Assembly: GCA_029931535.1 (NCBI GenBank)
Contig: JAQPZY010001692.1
Coordinates: 2,705,001-2,769,000, forward strand
DNA length: 64,000 bases
Direction of reading: 5' to 3'
From: Margaritifera margaritifera
Lineage: Eukaryota; Mollusca; Bivalvia; Unionida; Margaritiferidae
Shown: one piece after another, positions 33,724-42,271 of the stretch
Layout of the letters: each line of letters starts with the position of its first letter
Numbering within the stretch: the first letter of the stretch is position 1
The notes under the pieces: generated by a model
What the model was told of the DNA's origin: nothing
Seen by the model: only the letters and a program-made list of their open reading frames with translations
Databases searched by the model: none
Program-made: the position numbers and the translations under genes

Positions 33724-33881
33724 TTACCCATCACTATTATATAGCTTTATTCCTTTTTCGTGTCGAAAAACTCGTCCGTTCGATGTGAAAACATTCTCCC
33801 ACTTAAAGTGGAGAATTTGTCAACAAGCCACGTCACGCCCGTGCATCTCTCTGCGCCTGCGCAAACATTCATCTTTTTCAT
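33724..33881 (+). repeat. Left inverted terminal repeat, DIRS copy 2
   Basis: 158/158 identical to the reverse complement of 40348-40505. The first mismatch inward is at 33882. It contains CGTGTCGAAAAACTCGTCCG and CCACGTCACGCCCGTGC. Confidence 0.95.
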
Positions 33882-33930
33882 AGACGAAATTACGCCAGGG
33901 CATCAGAGCGGGGTGGGAGGCGGGCATTTG

Positions 33931-34033
33931 ATAATAGTGATGGGTAAGTATTGCATAATTAAAATTAGTTTTACCCCCCAAAAAACTACATTTTAATAGC
34001 AGCAATACATTTACCCATCACTATTATATAGCT
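33931..34033 (+). repeat. Internal complementary region (ICR), DIRS copy 2
   Basis: 33931-33990 is the perfect reverse complement of the left end (33681-33740). 33992-34033 is the perfect reverse complement of the right end (40483-40524). One extra T at 33991 gives four As at the joint when read as the circle junction (ATTAAAATGTAG). It lies between the left ITR and the 3' end of the recombinase ORF. Confidence 0.95.
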
Positions 34034-34126
34034 GAATTTGTCAGTTAGGTGGGTCGGCTGATGTTAAACTGATCAAAAACAGAGGAAAAATGTAAAATAC
34101 TCACCATTTGAGGGGAGATGTCCACT

Positions 34127-35215
34127 TTACGATTTGCTGGAGTCCTTCTGGGCCACATGTTGTGCCGCAACTATGGGACCCAGAGAAAATATGCCTGCGC
34201 TTTGATGTGCTAATGAGCGGAGGTAGAAGGACGAAAAGGTAGTATGGGATCGCCAAAATGCTGCCTTCATGACGTCCTCCAGAGAAGAGTGATTTAGATA
34301 GGCCCATGAGGCAGCGACGGCTCGAACCTCATGGGCTTTTAGTTTCATAAAGGAAAGGTCTCTATCAGTAAGGGACTGGTAAGCTCTTTTAATTGTGGTG
34401 ACAATCCACCTTGAAATCGTGGAGGCCGAAATATCAACGGAGCCCTTAAGAGGAAGGAAAAGACGTTTCCTGCCCTTTCTTTTCACTTTTGAAGCATTTA
34501 GATAGAAACGTAGTGCCCTAACTGGGCATAAGAGCCTATCTTGATCATCCCCAGCACAGATTCGACTAAGACTGGGGATCTCTATAGGTGATGGAGCAAC
34601 CGCAGGTAATTGATTTTTGGCTAAAAATCCTGGCTGACAGAGGAGGGAAACGGATTCAAAATTGCCATTAAAACGGAGGCAGCCAGTGTCCACCGACAAT
34701 GCATGAATCTCGCTACGTCTTCTCGCAGACGCCAAAGCGAGTAAAAATACCGTCTTGAGTGTGAGATCCTGAAAGGATGCCTCACCCAATGGTTCATAGG
34801 GGGTTTTTGTTAAGGACCATAAAACACATGATAGATTCCATCTAGGCGTCAGAGAGCGAGTGACAGGTCTCTGAAGCTCAAAATACTTAATGAGATCGGC
34901 AAGGTGTGGATCTGAACCAATCTCCGAGCCCTGAGAGAATTTAAGTGTGTTAGAAATGGCGGCTCTATAGCCCTTGATAGTAGATACTGAACATCTTTTG
35001 TTCTCGAAAAGGAACAAAAGGAAATCAGCAATGGCAGTTATAGAGGAACAGCTGGGATCAACACGTTTCCTACTGCACCAATCACAAAAGATTTTCCACC
35101 TGGCATCATAGACCTTGGATGTAGAAGCTCTCCTGGCCTGAATGATGCAACTGGCAACCCGGCCCGAAAACTTGTTCTGGCGGATAGCTCGCTTGAGATG
35201 AACCAAGCGTGAAGG
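34127..35215 (-). CDS. DIRS copy 2 tyrosine recombinase
   Basis: Catalyses site-specific integration of the circular DNA intermediate, in place of an integrase. The N-terminal core-binding part reads IRQNKFSGRVASCIIQARRA, then STSKVYDARWKIFCDW. The catalytic part has the first Arg in SARRRSEIHAL (codons at 34715-34723), the HEVRAV box giving His and the second Arg (34319-34333), and the nucleophilic Tyr in SSFYLRSLAH (34223-34225), so R, HxxR and Y are all present. The frame is open from 37030 to 34127 (967 codons from a TTG), overlapping RT-RNase H by 1.99 kb in the -1 frame. The true start is unknown; the domain itself begins near 35215. No stop or frameshift disrupts it. Confidence 0.9.
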   Translation of the reverse strand, partial: PSRLVHLKRAIRQNKFSGRVASCIIQARRASTSKVYDARWKIFCDWCSRKRVDPSCSSITAIADFLLFLFENKRCSVSTIKGYRAAISNTLKFSQGSEIGSDPHLADLIKYFELQRPVTRSLTPRWNLSCVLWSLTKTPYEPLGEASFQDLTLKTVFLLALASARRRSEIHALSVDTGCLRFNGNFESVSLLCQPGFLAKNQLPAVAPSPIEIPSLSRICAGDDQDRLLCPVRALRFYLNASKVKRKGRKRLFLPLKGSVDISASTISRWIVTTIKRAYQSLTDRDLSFMKLKAHEVRAVAASWAYLNHSSLEDVMKAAFWRSHTTFSSFYLRSLAHQSAGIFSLGPIVAAQHVAQKDSSKS

Positions 35216-37194
35216 TGGAGAATGTGTGGGCTGTTGTGTAGGAGGGAGCCTCTGTGTTGTGACAGAAGATCCCTCCGTTGAGCGAGAGATCTGGGTTGAT
35301 CTATCAATAGATCTAGAAGATCGTTGAACCACGATCGTTGGGGCCATAACGGAGCTATGAGAATGATCCGGGCAGTGGAAGTTCTGACTTTTTGCAGAAC
35401 TTGGGGAAGCAATTGGAACGGTGGGAAGGCGTATGCGAACAGACGATCCCACTGGAAGCTGAACGCGTCCACTGCCCACGCTCTCTGGTCCGGGACTGGG
35501 GAGACGTAAAAGGGGAGTCTGTTGTTGAGCCTGGTCGCAAACAAGTCCACGAGGGGCCTTCCCCATAGTGAGAAAAGGGACTCTGTCACTTCGCGGTGAA
35601 GAGTCCATTCTGTGAGAACTGATTTGCCTGGCCTGGACAGACTGTCCGCTAAGATGTTCTTTTTCCCTGGGATGTGGCGAACTTGGAGGGAGATGTTCTC
35701 CGAGGTAGCCCAGCGGAGGAGGTTCCAGACCTCCACGCAAAGAGAAGGGGCATGTGTGCCTCCTTGACGTCGGAGATACGCTACGACGGACGTGTTGTCG
35801 GAGGAGACCATGACACAACGACCCCTTACCCTGTCGACGCACCCTTGTAATGCTAGAAAGACAGCCTTCATTTCTAGGTTGTTTATGTGGAGGGACGACT
35901 CGTGTAGGGTCCAAAGGCCCTGAAGAGTTATCCCCTCTGGCTCCAGATGAGCACCCCAACCGGAATCTGACGCGTCGGCGAACAGGTAGGAGTGGGGATC
36001 CGGAGCGTGCATGGGGACCCCAGCTAGGAATCTGTCTCGATTCATCCACCATCGCAGATGATGATGGAAATCTGGTCCTAGAGGAATCGGAGCTGATAGA
36101 GAATCCTTGTGTGGTTTCCACCTTGCGAGTAGGAGAAACTGTAGAGGGCGCATATGGAGCCGTCCTAAGGGAACCAGATCTGCAGCGGCGTTCAAGGTTC
36201 CCAGTAGGGATAGGTAAAGGCGAGCAGACAACACGGTTTTTACTCGTAGTGTCTCTAAGAGTGCCAGGATTCGATCTATACGCTCTCGGGGAACCCGGAC
36301 TAAGTTCTGGTTTGTGAGGAAGTTGATTCCTACATAAACGAAGTCTTGGGATGGAATCAGTTCTGACTTCTCGAGGTTGGGTAAAAGACCCAATCGAGTT
36401 ACTGCGGACCAACAACGGAACAGATCCTGATGGAGGGACTGAACCTGAACGTTGTGGATTAACCAGTCGTCGAAGTATTGGAGGATCGGAGTTCCCCGTA
36501 CTCGTAGATAAGACGCTATTACTCCCATAACTCGGGTGAAAACTCTGGGTGCGGAAGCTATTCCGAACGGTAGAACCCGGAATTGAAAAACTTCCTGGTC
36601 CAAGCAAAACCGGAGATATTTCCGATGAGGTGGAAAAATCGGAATGTGAAGATATGCATCTTGAAGGTCGATGGAGACCGCCCAATCCGATGGCCGCATC
36701 GCATTTCGGATTGAGGAGGTGGTCTCCATCTTGAAATGTTCCTCCAAAAGAAAACGGTTTAAGGGGGAGAGATCGATAATAAGGCGAAATTTCCCACTTT
36801 TCTTGGTGACCAGGAAGATTCGGGAGTAGAATGCAGGGGACTGATCGTTCAGGACCCTCTCGACTGCCCCTTTTTGTAAAAGGGTATTTACCTCTTCCCT
36901 TAGTTTCACCAGATTGGACTGATGAAAGAATACGGGGGTCCTTGATAGTGGAGGTTGTTCCTGAAACTGAATACGGTAACCCTCGCTTACAAGAGAAAGG
37001 ACCCACCCATCGTCCGTGATACTTGCCCAAGCCTCTGAAAAGAGGCCTAGGCGAGCCCCTACGGGGATGTTTGGTGGAGGAATGGATGGCAGGAGAGGGT
37101 GCGAGTTCCTAGGGCCGTCCCCCCCCTCCTTCCTTGGGAAAGGAAGGTGGGTTGTAGAACTTCTTCCTAGGGGCTCCTCGGCGTCTAGGTCCAC
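35038..37194 (-). CDS. DIRS copy 2 reverse transcriptase - RNase H
   Basis: A 718-codon open frame. RT fingers and palm include KKGKFRL-type KKSGKFRLIIDLSPLN, DWAVSIDLQDAYLHIPI, FCLDQEVFQFRVLPFGIASA and the catalytic YFDD (codons 36466-36477, residue ~240). RNase H starts around LFADASDSGWGAHLEPEG (first Asp ~residue 407), with NNLEMKAV and SSDNTSVVAYL. A DIRS-typical block follows (VDLFATRLNNRLPFYVSP, YAFPPFQLLPQVLQKVR, ILIAPLWPQRSW). The frame begins at a GTG and has no upstream ATG. It overlaps the gag frame by 86 nt (37109-37194) in the +1 frame, so expression by frameshift from gag is likely. I see no methyltransferase domain. Confidence 0.92.
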   Translation of the reverse strand: MDLDAEEPLGRSSTTHLPFPRKEGGDGPRNSHPLLPSIPPPNIPVGARLGLFSEAWASITDDGWVLSLVSEGYRIQFQEQPPLSRTPVFFHQSNLVKLREEVNTLLQKGAVERVLNDQSPAFYSRIFLVTKKSGKFRLIIDLSPLNRFLLEEHFKMETTSSIRNAMRPSDWAVSIDLQDAYLHIPIFPPHRKYLRFCLDQEVFQFRVLPFGIASAPRVFTRVMGVIASYLRVRGTPILQYFDDWLIHNVQVQSLHQDLFRCWSAVTRLGLLPNLEKSELIPSQDFVYVGINFLTNQNLVRVPRERIDRILALLETLRVKTVLSARLYLSLLGTLNAAADLVPLGRLHMRPLQFLLLARWKPHKDSLSAPIPLGPDFHHHLRWWMNRDRFLAGVPMHAPDPHSYLFADASDSGWGAHLEPEGITLQGLWTLHESSLHINNLEMKAVFLALQGCVDRVRGRCVMVSSDNTSVVAYLRRQGGTHAPSLCVEVWNLLRWATSENISLQVRHIPGKKNILADSLSRPGKSVLTEWTLHREVTESLFSLWGRPLVDLFATRLNNRLPFYVSPVPDQRAWAVDAFSFQWDRLFAYAFPPFQLLPQVLQKVRTSTARIILIAPLWPQRSWFNDLLDLLIDQPRSLAQRRDLLSQHRGSLLHNSPHILHLHAWFISSELSARTSFRAGLPVASFRPGELLHPRSMMPGGKSFVIGAVGNVLIPAVPL

Positions 37195-38842
37195 GCCTAG
37201 GACCTGACTGACGAGGAGGTCTCACTTGAGGTTGTGCACTATATTGAGGTTGTGCACTATATTGGGGCTGCACCTGCTTAAAGAATTTAGCAGGTGGCCC
37301 CTGAGGTCGATGCACATTAGTACGCTTCCTGGCCGATTGCGATGGGCCAGGTGCAGTTGTGAAGGACCTATGTTGATGGTCCTTCAAATCTTGTGAGGCC
37401 ACAGTGGGAATGAGACCTCCGAAGAGACTCTCAGCTTCCAAGGGAGCAGCCCTTAGAAGGTCTTTACTGTGGCTAAGTAAGACCCTCGAGGAGTCTAGTG
37501 CAACATCACGACGGATGTGTAGGAGTTCCGCTGAAAGGGCCATTGCAATAGCGAGTGAATGCCGAGATGTCTTGGCAACAGCTTCCAGCACACGCTGTAA
37601 TGCGGCTGGATTCAGAGAGGCCTCCCTCAGCATACTAAACGACGTAGCTGAGAAGAGGTCCGCATGAGAAGCTATGGTGGTCAGAAGACGGACCTTCTGC
37701 TCAATGGCTTCGATCGTCTTAATAGGAAGGCGTGCCCAGGTTCCCGTTGTCAAGCCGACTTGAGATGCATCTGCATCCAATTGAGGAGGTTTAACGGGCC
37801 ACTTCGGGGAATGTACCCGGTAACTAGAGGCAGAGACCATAGGTCTTAAAGTAGAGGCTGGGACAGCCCACCCTTTGTGCCGTCTAGCGATGTCCTGGCC
37901 TGAGGAGAACCTCTGTGATATTTCCTCAATTGTAGAGGAATGCGGAAGGAGCAGAAGATCTGATTGTGGTTGAGCCCCGGAGATCTTTTCCAAACTCGAG
38001 AGGATCTTCTTGGACTGTGAGCCAGACGGTTTCGGGCACAAATCCGTAGGTAGTAGGCGGTAAACTTCATTTACCGCCTTATCAAAAGACCATATCTCTT
38101 CCGCTTCCTCTGGTTGAGGGAAGCTGGGTCTATCAGTCGGTTCCAGTTCGTACTCGTTGGAATCGACGATGATAGATACAGCATCATCATCTAGAACACT
38201 CCGAGCAGGAGGGTGGCCGGGCGACACATTGTCCTTTGGAGAAGGTAACAGAGGCGCACTATGCGCCATTTCCCGTACTTGCTGAGTAGGGGCTCTAGGT
38301 GTTCTAGATCTTTCAGGAGAAAGACGAGACCGCTTGCCTTTCGCGGATGATGCTAGGCGTCGGGATCTACTAGTGGATGCTACCTGGCGAGGAGGCGATG
38401 GCGGAACACGAGCCGCAACATCGTTTCTACTCAGAGTCCAGGGTCCAGTAGCCCAAGGGGGCATAAGGGGCCAATTATTATGAGATGTTGGTCCCCACAT
38501 CCCGTATGGATTCATTGGTATAATAGGGAAGGGGGGGACACCGATCCGATCCCCTTCCCTGGTCTGCGACCTTCCGTACGACGAGGCCTCTGATTGTTGA
38601 TCAGTGTGACGTCGGTGACCGGTACGAGAAGACCGGTGGCCTATGACGGGTGACCGGCGACCGGTATTGGATGACCGGTCACCGGAACGATGTGACCGGT
38701 GACCGGTGACCGGCGACCGGTGATCAACCAAAGACCGGTGACCGGTGACCGGTGACCGGTACCGGGCACCCGGTGACCGGTACCGGGTACCCGGTGACCG
38801 GTGACCGGTCACCCGACACTGACCGGTGACCGGACCGGTCAC
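37109..38842 (-). CDS. DIRS copy 2 gag, main body (frame B)
   Basis: A 577-codon frame. The first ~90 residues are translations of the GACCGGT array (TGHRSPVTGHRS-like) and it starts at a GTG, so this is the continuation of the N-terminal gag frame (38724-39647) after a frame break in the array. The body has a Ser/Pro/Arg-rich part (VPPSPPRQVASTSRSRRLAS), an acidic stretch (LDDDAVSIIVDSNEYELEP), an alpha-helical core (ARLPIKTIEAIEQKVRLLTT..., HADLFSATSFSMLREASLN) resembling other DIRS gag-like proteins, and a basic C-terminus with QPQYSAQPQYSAQPQ and RRGPRRRGAPRKK, likely nucleic-acid binding. Confidence 0.8.
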   Translation of the reverse strand: MTGPVTGQCRVTGHRSPGTRYRSPGARYRSPVTGHRSLVDHRSPVTGHRSHRSGDRSSNTGRRSPVIGHRSSRTGHRRHTDQQSEASSYGRSQTREGDRIGVPPFPIIPMNPYGMWGPTSHNNWPLMPPWATGPWTLSRNDVAARVPPSPPRQVASTSRSRRLASSAKGKRSRLSPERSRTPRAPTQQVREMAHSAPLLPSPKDNVSPGHPPARSVLDDDAVSIIVDSNEYELEPTDRPSFPQPEEAEEIWSFDKAVNEVYRLLPTDLCPKPSGSQSKKILSSLEKISGAQPQSDLLLLPHSSTIEEISQRFSSGQDIARRHKGWAVPASTLRPMVSASSYRVHSPKWPVKPPQLDADASQVGLTTGTWARLPIKTIEAIEQKVRLLTTIASHADLFSATSFSMLREASLNPAALQRVLEAVAKTSRHSLAIAMALSAELLHIRRDVALDSSRVLLSHSKDLLRAAPLEAESLFGGLIPTVASQDLKDHQHRSFTTAPGPSQSARKRTNVHRPQGPPAKFFKQVQPQYSAQPQYSAQPQVRPPRQSGPRRGPRRRGAPRKKFYNPPSFPKEGGGGRP

Positions 38843-39102
38843 CGGTCAGTGACCGGCCACAAGACATTGACCGGTGACCGGTGGACCGGTCACCCGACAC
38901 TGACCGGTGACCGGACCGGTCACCGGTCAGTGACCGGTCAGAAGACATTGACCGGTGACCGGAAGACCGGTCACCCGACACTGCCCGGTGACCGGACCGG
39001 TCACCGGTCAGTGACCGGTCAGAAGACATTGACCGGTGACCGGAAGACCGGTCACCCGACACTGACCGGTGACCGGACCGGTCACCGGTCAGTGACCGGT
39101 CA
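38613..39102 (+). repeat. GACCGGT heptamer array, DIRS copy 2
   Basis: About 490 bp built of ACCGGTGACCGGTGACCGGT and ACCGGTCAGTGACCGGTCA units. At higher order, ~66-bp blocks recur (AGACATTGACCGGTGACCGG ... CACCCGACACTGACCGGTGA). The ACCGGT palindrome makes it strongly self-complementary. It is open on both strands, which explains the 202-residue plus-strand frame at 38801-39409. Confidence 0.95.
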
Positions 39103-39647
39103 GACGACATCTCAGATGTCCGTCTGTCTTCATTACTACCCAAGGTGCGGTGTAGCCCCTCCTCGAGCGGGTGCGACACGCTACTTTGGGAATGTTTGGA
39201 GTGGTACACTTCCTTCCTGGTGGAAGGAAGTAACACACTACTGCTCTTTTTCGTCTTCTCCCTTCCCGGGAGATGCGATTTACTCTTGGAGCGTTCACAA
39301 GCCCCTACAGGAGGGACCTCAACTATGTCCGGGGAGGCTGGTGCAGGCTCTTGGGGCCCCGGAATGTCCTTGTGAACTAGAGTGGTCTTCTTGCTGTATG
39401 TTGCCTTAGTCTGAGTACCTGTAAAAGAAAAACCAGAGAAATCAGACGATGAGGGGGATTTAACTATTTTTTCCCGCCCTCTATAAGTACGCCTGGAATC
39501 AGCAAGATTCCAGGTTTCATTGATCCAATTTGTACAAATATTGCAGCGACTGTTCCGCTTACACTTGGAACAGGTAAGACAGTCTGAGTGTGTATCCCAT
39601 GCGGCCTTCTTATGGCCACACTTACCTACAGACTGATTTGCTGACAT
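38724..39647 (-). CDS. DIRS copy 2 gag, N-terminal part (frame A)
   Basis: It starts at a true ATG (39645-39647). A Cys/His cluster (C10, H12, H20, C23, C26, C29, C35, C38: GHKKAAWDTHSDCLTCSKCK...) suggests zinc binding. A Ser/Lys-rich linker follows and then ~130 residues of RS/GDR low complexity from the GACCGGT array (SSDRSLTGDRSGHRSVSGDR type). The frame ends inside the array and overlaps frame B by 119 nt. Heptamer copy-number change is the obvious cause, since 7 is not a multiple of 3. It corresponds to copy-3 frame 46724-47281. Confidence 0.8.
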   Translation of the reverse strand: MSANQSVGKCGHKKAAWDTHSDCLTCSKCKRNSRCNICTNWINETWNLADSRRTYRGREKIVKSPSSSDFSGFSFTGTQTKATYSKKTTLVHKDIPGPQEPAPASPDIVEVPPVGACERSKSKSHLPGREKTKKSSSVLLPSTRKEVYHSKHSQSSVSHPLEEGLHRTLGSNEDRRTSEMSSDRSLTGDRSGHRSVSGDRSSGHRSMSSDRSLTGDRSGHRAVSGDRSSGHRSMSSDRSLTGDRSGHRSVSGDRSTGHRSMSCGRSLTGDRSGHRSVSGDRSPVTGYPVPVTGCPVPVTGHRSPVFG

Positions 39648-40347
39648 TGTTTCTTTTATCTGAAATAAATATTATCTGAAATAATTATTATTGAAGTATC
39701 AATCAATAATAATAACAACGTATAAACTCACCTTTAAAATCTACACGTAGAAAACTCACCTTTTTTTGGTAAGTCGCGTACTCTATACATACCCGTTCAC
39801 CATATACTTTGCGGGCTATCTGCACCACAGTGGTTAGTTTGCTACAGGTAAACAATATACATATATATGTTCTTCCCAAGAGATATTAGAAGCTAGTTCA
39901 CTTGACAAGCTTTATTGTTCTCAGGAAAATACAAGAAAAGCATGCGACGCGACACGCGTAGATAATAAAGAAACAATTGCAATAGTAGGAGAATAATATA
40001 TAAATGAAATATTAATTCTGTAAAATTATGCGCCTGTTAATTGCGGCGCTATCACAGTTGTTCTATGTCGTGTTGTAATGACATAGACGACTTACCGTGT
40101 ACCTGAAAAGAAACAAGACATATTGTTTACCCTAACCCCTCTAAGGGTAGAGTACACGTGGAGAAGTAGAAAAACTCTTCCCAGAACTAAACACTGACGA
40201 ATAGTGGCATAAAACACATATAGCCGAGACGGACAACTGTAACACAGATGAATTTAGAAGGAGGGAAGTCCGAAATGTAGTTGAAAACCGCAGCAGACAA
40301 TTTCCTCAGGTTACGTTTTTGCGACACAACCACCAGGTATGGCGTCC
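39648..40347 (-). other. DIRS copy 2 5' untranslated region
   Basis: The ~700 bp between the right ITR and the gag ATG hold no ORF. Similar sequence stands at 47282-47970 in copy 3 and 9591-10505 in copy 1, so it is a conserved leader (shared TTTGCGGG(C/A)TATCTGCACC, ATTGCGGCGCTATC, TACCCTAACCCCTCTAAGGG). Copy 1 has extra internal duplication here. Confidence 0.7.
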
Positions 40348-40505
40348 ATGAAAAAGATGAATGTTTGCGCAGGCGCAGAGAGATGCACGGGCGTGACGTG
40401 GCTTGTTGACAAATTCTCCACTTTAAGTGGGAGAATGTTTTCACATCGAACGGACGAGTTTTTCGACACGAAAAAGGAATAAAGCTATATAATAGTGATG
40501 GGTAA
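40348..40505 (-). repeat. Right inverted terminal repeat, DIRS copy 2
   Basis: Identical in reverse complement to 33724-33881. It is followed outward by 19 bp (ATGTATTGCTGCTATTAAA) that are unique to this end and copied in the ICR. Confidence 0.95.
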
Positions 40506-40562
40506 ATGTATTGCTGCTATTAAACTGGTGGTGTTTATATTCCAAAACACATTTAGTTTTAG

Positions 40563-40710
40563 AATTAAAAGAGCATTTGGCAATCTGCATGGAGATATCC
40601 TTTATAAAATACATGTACAATCTTGAGATTTTTTTAAATTAAAAGAGCATTTGGCAATCTGTATGGAGATATCCTTTATAAAATACATGTACAATCTTGA
40701 GATTTTTTAA
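40563..40710 (+). repeat. 74-bp tandem duplication beside DIRS copy 2
   Basis: AATTAAAAGAGCATTTGGCA... repeats with period 74 (40563-40636 and 40637-40710), with only a couple of differences. It starts 38 bp outside the element's right end. Confidence 0.95.
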
Positions 40711-41801
40711 AATTTACAAATAATCTCGATATTTCCTTGGCTATTTCATTGTCCATTACAGATAAAAGAAACATTCTATTTTGGAACTTATGTGTGTATA
40801 TATACAACCTTCTAAGCTCAGCTTTAGCTAGATTTAATGCCTGAAAACCCTGCAGTTCATTGTGATCTATTTGTGTCCAAATATAGCAAAATCTATTATG
40901 GGTCTTTATCTAGTGAAACATAAAACAGTCTTTAGTGTCTTGAAATAACCATGTTGACAGTATCTAGTCTGAGAGTTCATTCTGGCAAGTCTCACAGAAT
41001 GGCAGAAAATGTATGTATTGATGATAAGCAGGTGTTTGATGATAACCCAACCCCCTCATTTTAAAAAAATGTTGGCAATATTTTCTAAAGACATCTTTTC
41101 CCTTAATAAGCCCAACCCTATTGTTTGACAAATTGATCATTTTGATTCTCTGGTTTTATCATGCAAAGATAACAGAATCCTTCATTTTTATGTTGGTGTT
41201 GGAGAAGGAAATCCCACCTGAAAGTCAGAATTTGGGGGCAGGACAGAGGTTTTGATAATAATAATAATATTAATAATAATAATAATAACAATAATAATAA
41301 TATTAATGACATTAATAACAGCTTTATTTATAGAGGGTGACAGAATTAGTTTTATGAAACTAATCTACCTTGTGGCACTCTATCATTTACATATTTACAC
41401 GAATGCTCAAGTTCCTGCCCTCAAATTCTGATCTCTATCCCACACCAACACCTACGATAATGTTGTTTTCTCTCCTTTCTAGTCAAAAAAGAGCATGGAG
41501 AAAAGATTGTGGATCATCAGTACGGATGTTTAGTGATAGAAATACATATTTTATGAAATATCTGTGCCATTTGATAGAGCATAAAAAGTTCAGTTTAGAA
41601 CAAAAAGTTTGCTGTGAACAAGAATTTGTTTATACTTCATAATAGTTTGTTTATTCAATATTAAAAGCACTAGAAACACTGCCGACATTCATGACATCAT
41701 AAACATAATCATGTCATCTACATCATCAACGCGTGCATTCATGTGGGGTTAGGTGTATCTCACAAGGCTTACTCACATAGGCAAATTGTGAACGAGTGAA
41801 A
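40711..41801. other. Unassigned DNA with (AAT)n
   Basis: An (AAT)n tract at 41258-41327 is bracketed by an inverted pair, TCAGAATTTGGGGGCAGGA (41225-41243) and TCCTGCCCTCAAATTCTGA (41413-41431). No coding sequence recognised. Confidence 0.45.
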
Positions 41802-42059
41802 TGTAGTTTTTTGGGGGGGGGGGGGGTAAAACTAATTTTAATTATACAATACTTACCCATCACTATTATATAGCTTTATTACTTTTTCGTGTCGAAAAAC
41901 TCGTCCGTTCGATGTGAAAACATTCTCCCACTTAAAGTGGAGAATTTGTCAACAAGCCACGTCACACCCGTGCATCTCTCTGCGCCTGCGCGAACATTCA
42001 TCTTTTTCATAGACGAAATTACGCCAGGACATCAGAGCGGGGTGGGAGGAGGGCAATTG

Positions 42060-42175
42060 ATAATAGTGATGGGTAAGTATTGCATAATTAAAATTAGTTT
42101 TACCCCCCCCCCCCCCCCCAAAAAAACTACATTTTAATAGCAGCAATACATTTACCCTATCACTATTATATAGCT
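42060..42175 (+). repeat. Internal complementary region, DIRS copy 3
   Basis: The same two-part structure as in copy 2. The C-run here (17) and A-run (7) no longer equal the G14 and T6 of the left end, and a T is inserted in TTTACCCTATCAC, so pairing with the ends is no longer perfect. Confidence 0.9.
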
Positions 42176-42271
42176 GAATTTGTCAGTTAGGTGGGTAGGC
42201 TGATGTTAAACTGATCAAAAAAAGAGGAAAAATGTAAAATACTCACCATTTGTGGGGAGAGGTCCACTTTA

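Larger units (their letters stand above)
33681..40524 (-). mobile_element. DIRS-type retrotransposon, copy 2 (near-intact)
   Basis: 6.84 kb, coding on the minus strand (5' end near 40524). The left end starts TGTAGTTTTTTGGGGGGTAA and the right end finishes TTGCTGCTATTAAA. Inverted repeats 33724-33881 and 40348-40505 are identical over 158 bp. The internal complementary region (33931-34033) consists of an exact reverse complement of the left 60 bp joined to an exact reverse complement of the right 42 bp. This is the layout used by DIRS elements to rebuild their ends through a circular intermediate. Gene order is gag, RT-RNase H, recombinase. There is no LTR, no integrase and no target duplication. 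It is GC-richer than its surroundings. It is the best candidate here for a recently active element; gag carries a frame break. Confidence 0.95.

Noticed and set aside
35215..37030. First ~600 residues of the 967-codon recombinase frame as a real protein domain
   Set aside because: No domain recognisable; the same DNA encodes conserved RT-RNase H in the other frame. Reported as a finding, not as a gene.
38801..39409. 202-residue plus-strand frame (TGHPTLTGDRTGHRS repeats)
   Set aside because: It is the antisense reading of the GACCGGT array and part of gag; the heptamer is stop-free on both strands.
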